Below are positions 43,328 through 52,489 of a DNA stretch of 64,000 bases, piece after piece. The notes under the pieces were generated by a model, which had not been told where the DNA came from, ran no database searches, and saw nothing but the letters and a program-made list of their open reading frames with translations. A program made the translations under genes and the position numbers. Each line of letters opens with the position of its first letter. The stretch's first letter is position 1. Origin of the DNA: JAHFTY01 sp964584785 (lineage in GTDB: Bacteria > Acidobacteriota > Terriglobia > 20CM-2-55-15); assembly GCA_964584785.1 (NCBI GenBank), contig CAZPBY010000043.1, positions 1-64,000 on the forward strand, written 5' to 3'.

Positions 43328-44383
43328 ATGACCAAACGATTAATGATAGCTCTTGTGGTTCTGCTTGCCATCGGCCTCGTTGCGCCGAAGGCCGCCGATG
43401 CGCAGACATTCAAAGCTGAAAAATTCGATATCAAAGGCGATGGAGGCACCGACTATATCGCCGTCGAGGCAGCCACCGGCCGCGCATTCGTTTCACGTGG
43501 CACCCATATGATGGTGGTGGACGCGACCGGGAAAGTCCTGGGCGACATTCCCAACACGCCGGGCGTGCACGGTGCCGGCATTGCGACAAGGGCCGGCCAC
43601 GGCTTCACGACGAATGGCGGCGACTCTACCGTCACCATGTTCGACCTGAAGACGCTCGCGCCGATCAAGCAGATCAAGGTGGAAGTTGGCGGGCTCGACG
43701 GCATTATGTATGACGAACCCGACGACAAGATTATCCTCACCAATCACAGCCGTCCTGTTGGTACATTGACAGCTCTCGATCCGAAGACGGGCGACATCGT
43801 CGGCACCGCGGAACTTGAAGACAACGCACCAGAAGGTGCTGCGGCGGATGGCAAGGGTCACATTTTCGTGAACAACGAGAGTAAGAACACGATTCAGGTG
43901 ATCGACGTCAAGACCTGGAAAGCGACCGCTTCGTGGCCGCTTGCACCGTGCACCGGTCCCACAGGTATCGCGTACGACTCCGCAACCAATCGCATTTTCT
44001 CGGGTTGCAGCAACAACTCCGTCGTCGTGGATGCGAGCAACGGGAAAGTCGTCGCATCCATCAAAAATGGCACACGCGTCGACGCATTAGGTTGGGATCC
44101 GGGAAAGAAGCTGATCTTCATTCCCAACGGCGGTGAAGGCAACGTCACGGTTGTGCATCAGGATTCGGCCGACAAATACTCGGTCGTAGCCACCGTCGAC
44201 ACGTTCGCCGGCGCGAAGACGATCGCCGTTGATCCGAAGACGCACAACGTCTATCTGTTCCAACCCGAACGCGGACCCGCTCCGCCACCGGCTGCCGGCG
44301 CCACGCCTCCTCCAGCCGGAGGACGCGGCCGCGGACCGCAAGGGCCGATCGTGGCAGCGTGGTTCATCGTGATCAAGCAATAA
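43328..44383 (+). CDS. Secreted YncE-like beta-propeller protein
   Basis: 351 residues from ATG 43328; the longer in-frame start at 43214 would put 38 residues before the signal peptide (RLMIALVVLLAIGLVAPKAADA). The mature part has repeated propeller units: YIAVEAATGRAFVSRGTHMM, IMYDEPDDKIILTNHSRPVG, GAAADGKGHIFVNNESKNTI, IAYDSATNRIFSGCSNNSVV, IAVDPKTHNVYLF. It ends with a Pro/Gly/Arg-rich segment (PPPAAGATPPPAGGRGRGP) and WFIVIK. Proteins of this type are exported 7-bladed propellers that bind DNA, metals or peptides; no catalytic residues are evident. Two Cys (in ALAPCTGPT and FSGCSNN) may form a disulfide. Confidence 0.82.
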   Translation: MTKRLMIALVVLLAIGLVAPKAADAQTFKAEKFDIKGDGGTDYIAVEAATGRAFVSRGTHMMVVDATGKVLGDIPNTPGVHGAGIATRAGHGFTTNGGDSTVTMFDLKTLAPIKQIKVEVGGLDGIMYDEPDDKIILTNHSRPVGTLTALDPKTGDIVGTAELEDNAPEGAAADGKGHIFVNNESKNTIQVIDVKTWKATASWPLAPCTGPTGIAYDSATNRIFSGCSNNSVVVDASNGKVVASIKNGTRVDALGWDPGKKLIFIPNGGEGNVTVVHQDSADKYSVVATVDTFAGAKTIAVDPKTHNVYLFQPERGPAPPPAAGATPPPAGGRGRGPQGPIVAAWFIVIKQ

Positions 44384-44390
44384 TGAAGCG

Positions 44391-45098
44391 CTAATGCTGA
44401 TGGCTGGCGACGAATCGACCAATGAGGTAGCCGGCACTCGACCCGACAAGCACATCCGATGGAAAGTGGTTCAGGCCGCCGATCCGCGACAAGCTGACGG
44501 CGGTCGCTGTCCCATACGCCGCAAAGCGGAGCCACTTGTTTTGAGAATTCTGTTTTGCAACCACAGTGGCGAATGCCCATGTCGTCATGGCGTGGCCTGA
44601 AGGAAACGAACTGCCTCCTCTCCAGAACAGGCCGCGCCCCTGAGCGTCATATGGACGTTGCCGTTCCGAGACCACCTTCAGTGTTTGTGCGACCAATCCG
44701 GCGTGAAGTACAGCTTGTAATCCGGTCTCGCCGGTCTGGGATGCCTTCCGGTTGTGCAACACTTTGCCGAAAGTGAATACTGTCAACGGTGCCAGCACCA
44801 TAGGAAGACCGCTCCCCGCGGCCGAGATCACATGACTCGGTTTGGATAAATCGTCGGTTTGCCGGATTCGATCGGCAACATGTCGATCTGTCTCCAGCAA
44901 CACCGCGGTCGTACCGACGGCGGGAACCAGCCATTTCATGTCGCGTTTTTGAACTCGAAAGGGGCTCGACCAGATAGCTCCCTCGTCGAACACGAACTGC
45001 TTCAGAAAATGTTTCGGGGAGTCGACTTCGGGAGCGTTCTGGGCATCGCACACGAGCGACATGCACGCCACCATGACTGCAAGCAGGATGGTCTTCAC
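44391..45098 (-). CDS. PAP2-family phosphatase
   Basis: 235 residues with a signal peptide (MKTILLAVMVACMSLVCDA). All three PAP2 motifs are present: KVVSERQRP (141-149), SFPSGH (164-169) and SRIGGLNHFPSDV (204-216), giving the catalytic His169, Arg205 and His211. The enzyme should remove phosphate from lipids or polyprenyl pyrophosphate on the periplasmic side. It lies 30 bp downstream of a PagL-like deacylase in the same direction, so lipid A dephosphorylation is a plausible role, but undecaprenyl-pyrophosphate recycling cannot be excluded. Confidence 0.9.
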   Translation of the reverse strand: MKTILLAVMVACMSLVCDAQNAPEVDSPKHFLKQFVFDEGAIWSSPFRVQKRDMKWLVPAVGTTAVLLETDRHVADRIRQTDDLSKPSHVISAAGSGLPMVLAPLTVFTFGKVLHNRKASQTGETGLQAVLHAGLVAQTLKVVSERQRPYDAQGRGLFWRGGSSFPSGHAMTTWAFATVVAKQNSQNKWLRFAAYGTATAVSLSRIGGLNHFPSDVLVGSSAGYLIGRFVASHQH

Positions 45099-45128
45099 TG
45101 TCGATCGGCCCGCAATTTGGCTTGTGAA

Positions 45129-46325
45129 TCAGAATGCATATCCCGCGTGGAACCCGATCGGAACCGTCACACCGGCATTTCTCGGAAACAGATTGCCGTT
45201 CGAAAAATGGACGATCCTCAGTTCGAAGTTTAAATGCCGTTTTCGCGAAGCAAAAAATCCAAGCGCCATATAGTCCTGAAACGTGAACCGGCGGCCGGTC
45301 TCCCCGCCATCAATTGTGGTTCTCGAAATAAACGATGGGCCCGCGAGCGAATACGCGAAATAGACGTCCATGGGCTGCGTTCGGACGGCCGTGAAACGCA
45401 AAACCGGATACAACGATGCCGTCGCAAAATGCTCGCCATCCTTACGGGTTCTCCACGATGACCCGCCGATTCCCCAATCCAGAGCAAAAACCCGGCGGGT
45501 ATGGAATACATTACGCTGATAGCCGGCGGAGACTCCGTGCGCCACCCGAACGTCCGCTGCCCAGAAAACAGGAACGGCGCGTTTCGAAACGAAATCGTTC
45601 GTTCCGTATCCCAGCGCGTCCGTAGTGTAACCAAACTGCAACAGGTTTTTCGGAAAACTGAACCCGGTGTTCGTGTTTTGTTCAACCTGGTCCTGGCTCA
45701 GCTTTCGCATCGTGTAATTGAAACCACCGGATAAAAACGTCGTGCGAGGCTGCCGGTCTCTCGCATGTGACGGTGATGCCGTTACTCCGGCGGTCAGGTC
45801 CCAGTTATCGTTCACTTGGTATCGCACTCCCGCTCCCATCAGGAGACTTGCATAGTTCGCGTCCTTGACCGCCGCCACCTGGTTGATCTCGAAACCCTTC
45901 CGAGTAATGATGCCTAGCCCCGCTTCGCCATAAGCCGACCACCTTGCAGCAACGGGCACGCGAGCCTTGATCGTCAGCCCACCGGCGTTCATCCAGACAG
46001 AATGGTCGATTTGATCGCCATTCACGTTTCGGTAATGTACCCACTCGACAGGACGCATGTATGTGAGCTGAGCGGCGAAATAGCGATTGAAATCATGGCC
46101 CATGAGCAAGGCGCGAACAGCGAGGTGTGGAACCTGAACAGACTCTGCGCGGAATCCGGTCTGGAATTGGGTATTGGAAAAGGGATAGCCGATAAAGCCA
46201 AGTTGTAGCCCGACGTACGAGTTTCGCAGCAGGAGCGGATATTGCGCGCGTTCGTCCTGCGCCGGACAAGAGAGTCCGAAGGCAAGAATGATCAGGACCG
46301 CGATAACTGCGCGTGCAGGACGCAC
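45129..46325 (-). CDS. Outer-membrane barrel protein with C-terminal PagL-like lipid A deacylase domain
   Basis: 398 residues, signal peptide ARAVIAVLIILAFGLSCPAQ. Residues 30-210 resemble an eight-stranded outer-membrane barrel (YVGLQLGFIGYPF; AAQLTYMRPVEWVHY; WSAYGEAGLGIITRKG; LLMGAGVRYQVNDNWDLTAG). Residues about 225-398 match acyloxyacyl hydrolase/PagL: YFAYSLAGPSFISRT, GRRFTFQDYMALGFFASRKR, and FELRIVHFSNGNLFPRNAG with the His-X-Ser catalytic pair. The Glu of the PagL triad is not obvious at the expected place. PagL alone is about 170 residues, so this is a double-barrel fusion or a barrel plus enzyme. It would remove the 3-O acyl chain of lipid A; it precedes the PAP2 gene in one operon. 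Confidence 0.78.
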   Translation of the reverse strand: MRPARAVIAVLIILAFGLSCPAQDERAQYPLLLRNSYVGLQLGFIGYPFSNTQFQTGFRAESVQVPHLAVRALLMGHDFNRYFAAQLTYMRPVEWVHYRNVNGDQIDHSVWMNAGGLTIKARVPVAARWSAYGEAGLGIITRKGFEINQVAAVKDANYASLLMGAGVRYQVNDNWDLTAGVTASPSHARDRQPRTTFLSGGFNYTMRKLSQDQVEQNTNTGFSFPKNLLQFGYTTDALGYGTNDFVSKRAVPVFWAADVRVAHGVSAGYQRNVFHTRRVFALDWGIGGSSWRTRKDGEHFATASLYPVLRFTAVRTQPMDVYFAYSLAGPSFISRTTIDGGETGRRFTFQDYMALGFFASRKRHLNFELRIVHFSNGNLFPRNAGVTVPIGFHAGYAF

Positions 46326-46506
46326 GCCAGAAATACTACCAATAAAATTGCTCTACGAAATGCGACTGTCAGCCGGCACCCCTACTCGCGGTCGTCGTAC
46401 TCGCCGCCCGCTTTGGTTCCGGTGTTGAAATGATCTTCCTCGCTTGAGAACAGAACCAGGCCGAAGCCGCTGGAGGCGGACGGAACTCTGCTAGTATGGC
46501 ATCCCA

Positions 46507-47646
46507 ATGAAACGCTCGTTGAGATCGGCTCAGGTGCTGTTTCTGGCCATCGTGATGGGAACAACTATGCTGACCCAAAACACGAATCAGGTTCCAACTT
46601 TCAAGGTCGATCCGATGTGGCCAAAACCGCTGCCCAACCACTGGCTTGTCGGTGCTGTTGCCGGGGTGGCGGTTGATTCAAAAGATCATGTGTGGATCAT
46701 TCATCGGCCATCGACGCTGCAGCCGAACGAGGTTCGCGCGTCATACCGGGCGGCGCCTCCAGTGCTCGAGTTCGATCCGGCGGGAAATCTGTTGTCGTCG
46801 TGGGGTGGTCCGGGCGATGGCTATGAATGGCCGGAACTAGAACACGGCATCACTGTGGATGCGAAGAACAATGTCTGGGTTGCCGGCGCCGGTGGGAAGG
46901 ATTCCCAAATCCTGAAATTCACCCGCGATGGAAAGTTTCGGATGCAGATCGGCCACAGCGGCAAAAATACCGGCAGCAATGATACGGAGAATCTCGGCGG
47001 ACCGGCATGCATGGTGATCGATGAGGATGCGCACGAGCTTTATGTGGCTGATGGCTACATCAATCACCGCGTGATTGTCTTCGATACAGAAACGGGCGCG
47101 TACAAGCGGCACTGGGGTGCCTACGGCCGCAAACCGGATGACGCATATTCTTTAACTGCCGGTGAGCGTCTACCGGGTCCTTTCAATGGCGCCGTGCAGC
47201 ACGAGGATCGTCCCAGTCAATATGATCCCGCCGGGCCGCCCCCGCCTCAGTTCCGCATCGTGCATGCCGTCCGCATCGCCAACGATCGACTGGTCTACGT
47301 CTGCGACCGCACCAACGATCGCATCCAGGTGTTCAGAACCGATGGAAGGTTCGTCAAGGAAGGTTTCATTGCGAAGGACACCTTGGGAAGCGGATCCGTT
47401 TGGGACATCGCCTTCTCTCCGGATCCGACGCAGCGTTTTCTCATTGTCCCCGATGGAACGAATCAGGTTGTCCGAATTCTGTATCGCGATTCATTGCAGA
47501 TTGCCGGAGAGTTCGGCAGCGGCGGACACTGGGCCGGGCAGTTTTATGGCGCTCACAACATTGCGTCGGACTCGAAGGGAAACGTTTACATCACCGAGAC
47601 CTACGAAGGAAAACGGTTCCAGAAGTTCGTCTACTCCACTCGATAA
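46507..47646 (+). CDS. Secreted NHL-repeat beta-propeller protein
   Basis: 379 residues with a signal peptide (SAQVLFLAIVMGTTMLT). Six NHL-type units are visible: VAGVAVDSKDHVWIIHR, EHGITVDAKNNVWVAGAGG, ACMVIDEDAHELYVADGYIN, HAVRIANDRLVYVCDRTNDR, FLIVPDGTNQVVRILYRDSL and HNIASDSKGNVYITETYEGK. This fold is shared with peptidyl-alpha-hydroxyglycine alpha-amidating lyase and with many exported sensor or binding proteins; I cannot see a decisive catalytic set. The family is expanded in Acidobacteriota. Stand-alone gene, convergent with the ABC transporter. Confidence 0.85.
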   Translation: MKRSLRSAQVLFLAIVMGTTMLTQNTNQVPTFKVDPMWPKPLPNHWLVGAVAGVAVDSKDHVWIIHRPSTLQPNEVRASYRAAPPVLEFDPAGNLLSSWGGPGDGYEWPELEHGITVDAKNNVWVAGAGGKDSQILKFTRDGKFRMQIGHSGKNTGSNDTENLGGPACMVIDEDAHELYVADGYINHRVIVFDTETGAYKRHWGAYGRKPDDAYSLTAGERLPGPFNGAVQHEDRPSQYDPAGPPPPQFRIVHAVRIANDRLVYVCDRTNDRIQVFRTDGRFVKEGFIAKDTLGSGSVWDIAFSPDPTQRFLIVPDGTNQVVRILYRDSLQIAGEFGSGGHWAGQFYGAHNIASDSKGNVYITETYEGKRFQKFVYSTR

Positions 47647-47697
47647 AACGCACTGCAATTTCGCCGCTTCACAACTTGCTCGTTCTCGTCTCCCGTT

Positions 47698-48498
47698 TCA
47701 TCCATTCTTTCCTTCCATCCTGATCTGTTCGATTGAGCGGCTCGTGGACGAAAATCCGGACCGCTCCGCGGTCAGGATGAGAATAAGGCTCTCCTCAAAG
47801 GCGTCGAGATCGGCACCGAGATCACGAGTAGCGCCAGTGAAAACCAGCCGGCCATTCGCGATCACGCTGATTTTTTCGCAAAGACTGCGAATCTCGTGAG
47901 AGTCGTGGCTGCTAAGAAAAGTCGTGACGTTTTCCTCCGCCGCAAGTCGGCGAAGAAGATTCCACATTTCTCGTTTCGCCGGCAAATCCAGTCCGCGTGT
48001 AGGTTCGTCGAGAAATAGAATTTTTGGATGCCCCATCAGCGCGCGGGCGATCTCGACGCGGCGCTTCATTCCTGTGCTGTAGGTACCGATGAGCTTGCCT
48101 CGAAACGAAGAGCCGAGACCGACATTATCGAGAAGCCTTTCCGCCTGATCGCGTGGATCTGGCAGTTGGCGCAGACGGGCGAAATAAGTGAGGTATTCAC
48201 GCGCAGTCCAGGTCGACTGGCTTTCGCTGGTCTCGTCGCTGACCAGTCCGATGAGCTTTCGCACCGCAAGTGTATCGTTCACGACATCGTGTCCCCAAAG
48301 CTTTGCGGAACCCGAACTGGGCGGCAGGAGCGTCGTGAGCATGCGGATGGTCGTAGTCTTGCCGGCGCCGTTGAGTCCCAGGAATCCGTAAAGCTGGCCC
48401 CTCGGTATCTGGAGCGTGATCTGATCCACGGCCGTGAAGTTGCCAAAACGCCGTGTGAGGCCATTCATTTCCACGGCGTACGGAAAGGTGTCGCTCAT
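47698..48498 (-). CDS. ABC transporter ATP-binding protein
   Basis: 266 residues, a complete nucleotide-binding domain of the ABC-2 exporter type. Walker A is GLNGAGKTTT, the Q loop follows at LVSDETSESQ, the signature is YSTGMKRRVEIARAL in place of LSGGQ, Walker B is ILFLDEPTRGLD and the H loop is FLSSHDSHE. The signature YSTGMKRR is usual in the CcmA/NatA-like class. It overlaps the permease gene by 4 bp and is its partner. Possible substrates are drugs, lipids or sodium; the sequence does not decide. Confidence 0.95.
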   Translation of the reverse strand: MSDTFPYAVEMNGLTRRFGNFTAVDQITLQIPRGQLYGFLGLNGAGKTTTIRMLTTLLPPSSGSAKLWGHDVVNDTLAVRKLIGLVSDETSESQSTWTAREYLTYFARLRQLPDPRDQAERLLDNVGLGSSFRGKLIGTYSTGMKRRVEIARALMGHPKILFLDEPTRGLDLPAKREMWNLLRRLAAEENVTTFLSSHDSHEIRSLCEKISVIANGRLVFTGATRDLGADLDAFEESLILILTAERSGFSSTSRSIEQIRMEGKNG

Positions 48499-49946
48499 CG
48501 GGTTCGCCTCCAGCGTCTAAACGCGGCGGAGAAACAGAACAACGGCAGAATGCTGGCGGCAAGAGCCATCTCGTAAATGGCGCTCGACACTTCCGCCTCG
48601 ACCGCGGCCCGCGCGCTGAAGGTACGCGGCTGTTGGTCTTCCCCGACGTCGTAGGTGGCCGTGACCATCAGCGGATAGCGGTTGCCGCCGATATCCCAGG
48701 GCTTCGTCGGATTCAGAGTCACCGGTATCCGGGCGATCCAACCGGTAACGACGTGGCGGCCATCGGCGGCTGCAGGACCAGAGTCATTCGAATAGACGTG
48801 TGTTTCCAGATGCTGCCCTGCGTCCGCTAGTGCGTCGACCTCGGCAAGGATCTCAAGCCCGTTCTCGCCGGCGATCCGTGCCTTGAGATTAGACACCCGT
48901 TGAGTACTAGCGACCGGCAGCATGATCAACAGGTCGCGCCGGGTTAGCTCATCGGTACCGAAAGGCCACTCTTCACGGTTTAGTAAAGGATTGCAGCAGC
49001 GCGGGGGAGCCGCTGCGCCGGGCCGAACCAGTGCGAGACCTGGTCCGTTGCGGGGAAACAGCCCTCGGATAACTGGAGCATTGCTCGGACGGGGCGCGGC
49101 CGTTTCGTAATTCACATCCGCGAAAATCACGGGAAACGCCACCATGCCTGCGATCACGAGTCCGATCGTCCATCGCTGACCCCGAGTCGCCTCCCAGGTT
49201 TCGACGCCCTGAGTGCGCAGAAATATCCACGCAGCGAGCGCCACAGAGGCGATCGTCAAAACAAGCAGACTGATCCATGTCCACACGGTCGTCGCTGGAA
49301 TAGTGCTCGCCACCAATGTAAATCCCAGCGCGTTCTTGAGCAGCACGGCAGGACTCGCGAGAGTGATGTGTCCGCTTCGGGTTGCGCCGTTACCCTGCGC
49401 CACCAGCAACTCCTGCAACGGAATCAGTGCGGCATAGGCCAGCAACAGACCCATGCCGGTTCCCGTGGGTGCGGCCAGACTTCCTCCAATAAACTGCACA
49501 CCGATCAGGGTACCTGCAGCGACACTGGTAACGAGTAGACCCGGTGTCCAGATCAGGAATTCGCGCAGCAGGGGCGGCATGCCGGCGTGTGATGAATAGA
49601 CCAGCATCATCGGCACGAGCGAAACGTAGTAAGCGGCGGCGAGCGTCAGAAGTACAAGGAGTTTTGCGACCAGCCAATCGCGCCGCCGGACCGGAGCTGT
49701 AAACACGCACTCCACAAACCGATTGGCGCGCGGCGCCGCGATCATACCGGCGGCTATGGGGATAAACGTCAGCGGCACGAGGCCGTACGCAATTATGCCG
49801 TAACCGTCGAGCCAGGTGTCCTGCGTTCCCGCGGCCGCCAGTGCCCCGATCGCCAGCAACACCACTGCCGCGCCTAGCCAGGCGAAACGGCCCCGCATCG
49901 TTGCCCGGAGTTCCTCTACATACAGGGTCGCGACTGAGAACGCCAT
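48495..49946 (-). CDS. ABC-2-type permease
   Basis: 483 residues. Five or six membrane segments lie in the first 290 residues (FAWLGAAVVLLAIGALAAAG; LLVLLTLAAAYYVSLVPMML; LLVTSVAAGTLIGVQFIGGS; WTWISLLVLTIASVALAAWI; WTIGLVIAGMVAFPVIF). Then comes a 160-residue extracytoplasmic beta-rich domain and a final helix near the C-terminus (MALAASILPLFCFSAAF). It starts with an amphipathic N-terminus (VATLYVEELRATMRGRFAWL) and is the first gene of the two-gene exporter operon. The large external domain is not one I can name. Confidence 0.85.
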   Translation of the reverse strand: MAFSVATLYVEELRATMRGRFAWLGAAVVLLAIGALAAAGTQDTWLDGYGIIAYGLVPLTFIPIAAGMIAAPRANRFVECVFTAPVRRRDWLVAKLLVLLTLAAAYYVSLVPMMLVYSSHAGMPPLLREFLIWTPGLLVTSVAAGTLIGVQFIGGSLAAPTGTGMGLLLAYAALIPLQELLVAQGNGATRSGHITLASPAVLLKNALGFTLVASTIPATTVWTWISLLVLTIASVALAAWIFLRTQGVETWEATRGQRWTIGLVIAGMVAFPVIFADVNYETAAPRPSNAPVIRGLFPRNGPGLALVRPGAAAPPRCCNPLLNREEWPFGTDELTRRDLLIMLPVASTQRVSNLKARIAGENGLEILAEVDALADAGQHLETHVYSNDSGPAAADGRHVVTGWIARIPVTLNPTKPWDIGGNRYPLMVTATYDVGEDQQPRTFSARAAVEAEVSSAIYEMALAASILPLFCFSAAFRRWRRTR

Positions 49947-50022
49947 ATTTGCGAACGGTATATTAAACGTCGCATCTGAAGATTGTCTGATTGGTTTATA
50001 AAACTCTACCCGGCCGGCTCGG

Positions 50023-51606
50023 TTATTGGTGGCGCAGGGCGCGGATTGGATCGATCTTTATAGCGCGCCGGGCTGGCCAGTAACCCGCGGCGAGCGAGAC
50101 GATCACAAACAGAGTTACGATGAAGGCGGTTCTGCCGGTGTCCGGATCAACAGAGACATCGCGGGCGAAGGAGCAAAGCGATACGGAACGTAGACGGCCG
50201 GATCGGGATCAATATCACGCAGGCTGCGTTGTCTCACAGTTGGAGCCACGCCGCCGATCGTCAGCCATACCGGATCGAAAGCAGACGGAGGATCGAGCAC
50301 AGCTGGATCCGGGGTCCGATCGGATCTTCGTTGGCGAAATACTTCGACACGAACTGCTGATTGACCAGCACGGCTTCCATACCGGGTGTACCGTCCGTGT
50401 CCGCGTGACCTGAGGCACCGGTTCACCGGCCGGCACCGGGCGACCCTCGATCGACAACTGCATTACCGTCCCGCCGTTCAATGGAACATGACTCGTTATC
50501 GTGCCGCCGCGAATCGTGGTAATGGCGCGTAGGCGTTCATCGAGGCGTTGATAGAAGAAGGCGCGCTGCTCGGCTGTCGGGTATTTGCGTTCAGGCAGGG
50601 TCAGGTTCATCGTTAAGAGATGCGCCGTTTCAACACCGATATCGAGGCGGTATAGAGCAAGAAAACTGCGCATCATGAACCCCGCGCCCGCGAGCAACGA
50701 AAGCGTGAGCACAAGCTCTCCCACAACCAGCATGCTGGTCCAGCGCCGCGCGCGCATGCCACCGCCACTGCGTTCGCCTCCCTTCAGTACTTCGTGGATA
50801 TCCGTTTTTGAGACGTGCAACGCGGGTGCGAGACCGAACAGAATGCCGCTCGCCAGACAAACGGCGGCGAAGATTGCGACGACGTATCCGTCCATCGAGA
50901 ATTGGATGAAGAACGGGCGTCCTGCATCTTGCGTCGCGACGTCGAACCAGCGCGTTCCTGCAACAGCGAGGAGCAGGCCGACGACACCGCTGATGCCCGC
51001 GAGCAGGACGCTCTCCACGAGAAGTTGCCTCACGATGCGCCAGCGCGTCGCACCGATCGAGAAGCTACCGCAATTTCCTTCGAGCGCTGCATCGACCGCG
51101 CCAGCAGGAGGTTCGCCACGTTGGCGCAGGCAATGAGCAGCACAAAACCAACCGCACTCATGGCGGCCCGAAGAGCGAGCCGGATCGAACCACCGGCGAC
51201 ACGTTCGTTAAAGGTCATCACCGTACGCCGATGTTCGCATTCGTTTCGGCGTAGTCGTGTTCAAGCCGTTTGCCTATTATTCTGAACTCCGCCTGCGCCT
51301 GCTCGCCCGACACACCCGTCGCGAGACGGCCGAACGCCTGCAGACCAGTGCGCTGAATGCGCCGCTGTTCCGCGAGTCCGCACATGCTCGAAAGGGGCAG
51401 CCACAAATCGACGTCCGGAAACGTCTTCCGGTCTGAAGTCGCGGCCAATGACGGGACGCTGGCGGAACACCTTGAACGCATTTGCGGTAAAGTATGGACG
51501 CATTCAGCCCGATTCCGAGCGCAAGGGCTAACACGACGACGACGGTGAATAGCTTGTCTTTAACCAGCAGCCGTATGTCGAAGCGAACATCCGGCAGAAG
51601 ATTCAT
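50023..51606 (-). pseudogene. Broken ADOP permease gene (several frameshifts and deletions)
   Basis: Fragments of one ADOP protein appear in order on the minus strand in different frames. They are MNLLPDVRFDIRLLVKDKLF with ALALGIGLNASI from 51606; VFRQRPVIGRDFRPEDV, joined after loss of some 80 residues; DLWLPLSSMCGLAEQRRIQR to NANIGVR (51218-51481); MTFNERVAGGSIRL to VANLLLARSMQRSKEIAV (51030-51221); MRQLLVESVLLAGISGVVGL to SHVPLNGGTVMQLSIEGRPV (to about 50400); and finally IVSLAAGYWPARRAIKIDP and IRALRHQ ending at TAA 50023-50025. Most of the second permease unit is lost. At least four frameshifts make it non-functional. Confidence 0.88.
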
Positions 51607-51725
51607 GCGGGGGAGTATAGCAAATGACTTTGTACGGTAGAGTGCAAATCCTCTCCTCCTGCTGTTGATATTCGCAATAGGGTTGTAGCTCGACTCGTTG
51701 AGGGCCCCAAAATCATCGTTGAGAT

Positions 51726-51748
51726 CGTATGCATGAATCGTGCATACG
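51726..51748. promoter_or_regulatory. Inverted repeat between the broken ADOP gene and the DinB-like gene
   Basis: CGTATGCA (51726-51733) and TGCATACG (51741-51748) are perfect 8-bp arms with a 7-bp spacer in the divergent promoter region. The outer elements resemble PadR-type palindromes, but no padR gene is adjacent. It could be a relic operator of the dead ADOP gene or regulate the DinB-like gene. Confidence 0.4.
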
Positions 51749-51814
51749 TGTGACTCAAGTCCAATTGGTGACTGAATCATGGATATTCTGGAACTGCGGT
51801 GGGGAGGTGTTCGT

Positions 51815-52405
51815 ATGCCGCCGATGCCTATTCGCGAATTTCTCAATTCCGACGACTTGCTTGAAACGATTCAGCTGGAAATAGGAAAAGTGGACCGGTT
51901 TGCGAAGGAAGTTGTCGACGGTCTCAACGACGTGCAACTCAACTGGAAGCCGGGCCCTGAGCGTTGGAGCATCGCGCAGTGTCTTGAACACCTCACGATC
52001 AGCATCGTGAAGTTCGATCCTTATTTAGTAGCGGCGATCGAACGCGGACGCGTGAAACGGCCGACGCCGAAGCCGGTCGCATATCATCCATCGCTGATGG
52101 GCGGTTGGTTGATCCGGATGCTTGTGCCGCAGGCGACAAAGCCTGTCCGGGCGCCGAAAATGCTTAGACCTGCGGACAGTTCATCGATCCACGACGCGTT
52201 CGGCCGGTTCCTGGAACAGCAGAGCCGGTTTCGGGAATTTGTTTGCCAAACCAGAGGCGTCGATTACAACAGGGTCCGTTTGCGATCCCCCATCACGCCC
52301 CTGATTCGGTACAGCCTTGCGGACGCACTCGTCCTGAATGTCGTCCACACTCAGCGTCATCTTCTGCAAGCCCGGCAAGTGCGGCAACTGATTTTGTCTA
52401 AGTGA
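51815..52405 (+). CDS. DinB-superfamily protein
   Basis: About 196 residues from ATG 51815, chosen because GGGGAGGTG lies 6-8 bp upstream; an in-frame ATG at 51779 has no ribosome-binding site. The four-helix DinB/YfiT-like fold is indicated by FAKEVVDGLNDVQLNWKPGP, RWSIAQCLEHLTISIVKF and the C-terminal LNVVHTQRHLLQARQ. His in EHL and in HTQRH are the usual metal ligands. Members include thiol-dependent transferases (bacillithiol, mycothiol), but most have no known substrate. Confidence 0.85.
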   Translation: MPPMPIREFLNSDDLLETIQLEIGKVDRFAKEVVDGLNDVQLNWKPGPERWSIAQCLEHLTISIVKFDPYLVAAIERGRVKRPTPKPVAYHPSLMGGWLIRMLVPQATKPVRAPKMLRPADSSSIHDAFGRFLEQQSRFREFVCQTRGVDYNRVRLRSPITPLIRYSLADALVLNVVHTQRHLLQARQVRQLILSK

Positions 52406-52426
52406 TCCCCTCAAGGTTATCTATTT

Positions 52427-52462
52427 CGTACACCGGAGGCGTGAACACGCCTTCGGTGTACG
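52427..52462. terminator. Long hairpin between convergent genes
   Basis: CGTACACCGGAGGCGTG (52427-52443) and CACGCCTTCGGTGTACG (52446-52462) pair at 16 of 17 positions around a tiny loop. The stem is flanked by TTT on the left and GGAAAA on the right. It sits between the DinB-like gene and the convergent DUF1501 gene and is the most convincing bidirectional terminator in the window. Confidence 0.75.
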
Positions 52463-52489
52463 GAAAAGCGACAAGACTTCAGACGGCCG

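Noticed and set aside
47698..49946. ABC exporter as the missing ATPase for the ADOP permeases
   Set aside because: The ATPase overlaps its own ABC-2 permease and has the CcmA/NatA-type signature, not that of MacB, so it is a separate system.
50215..51033. Independent short permease gene
   Set aside because: It is the central fragment of a frameshifted ADOP gene; the flanking pieces of the same protein lie in other frames on both sides.
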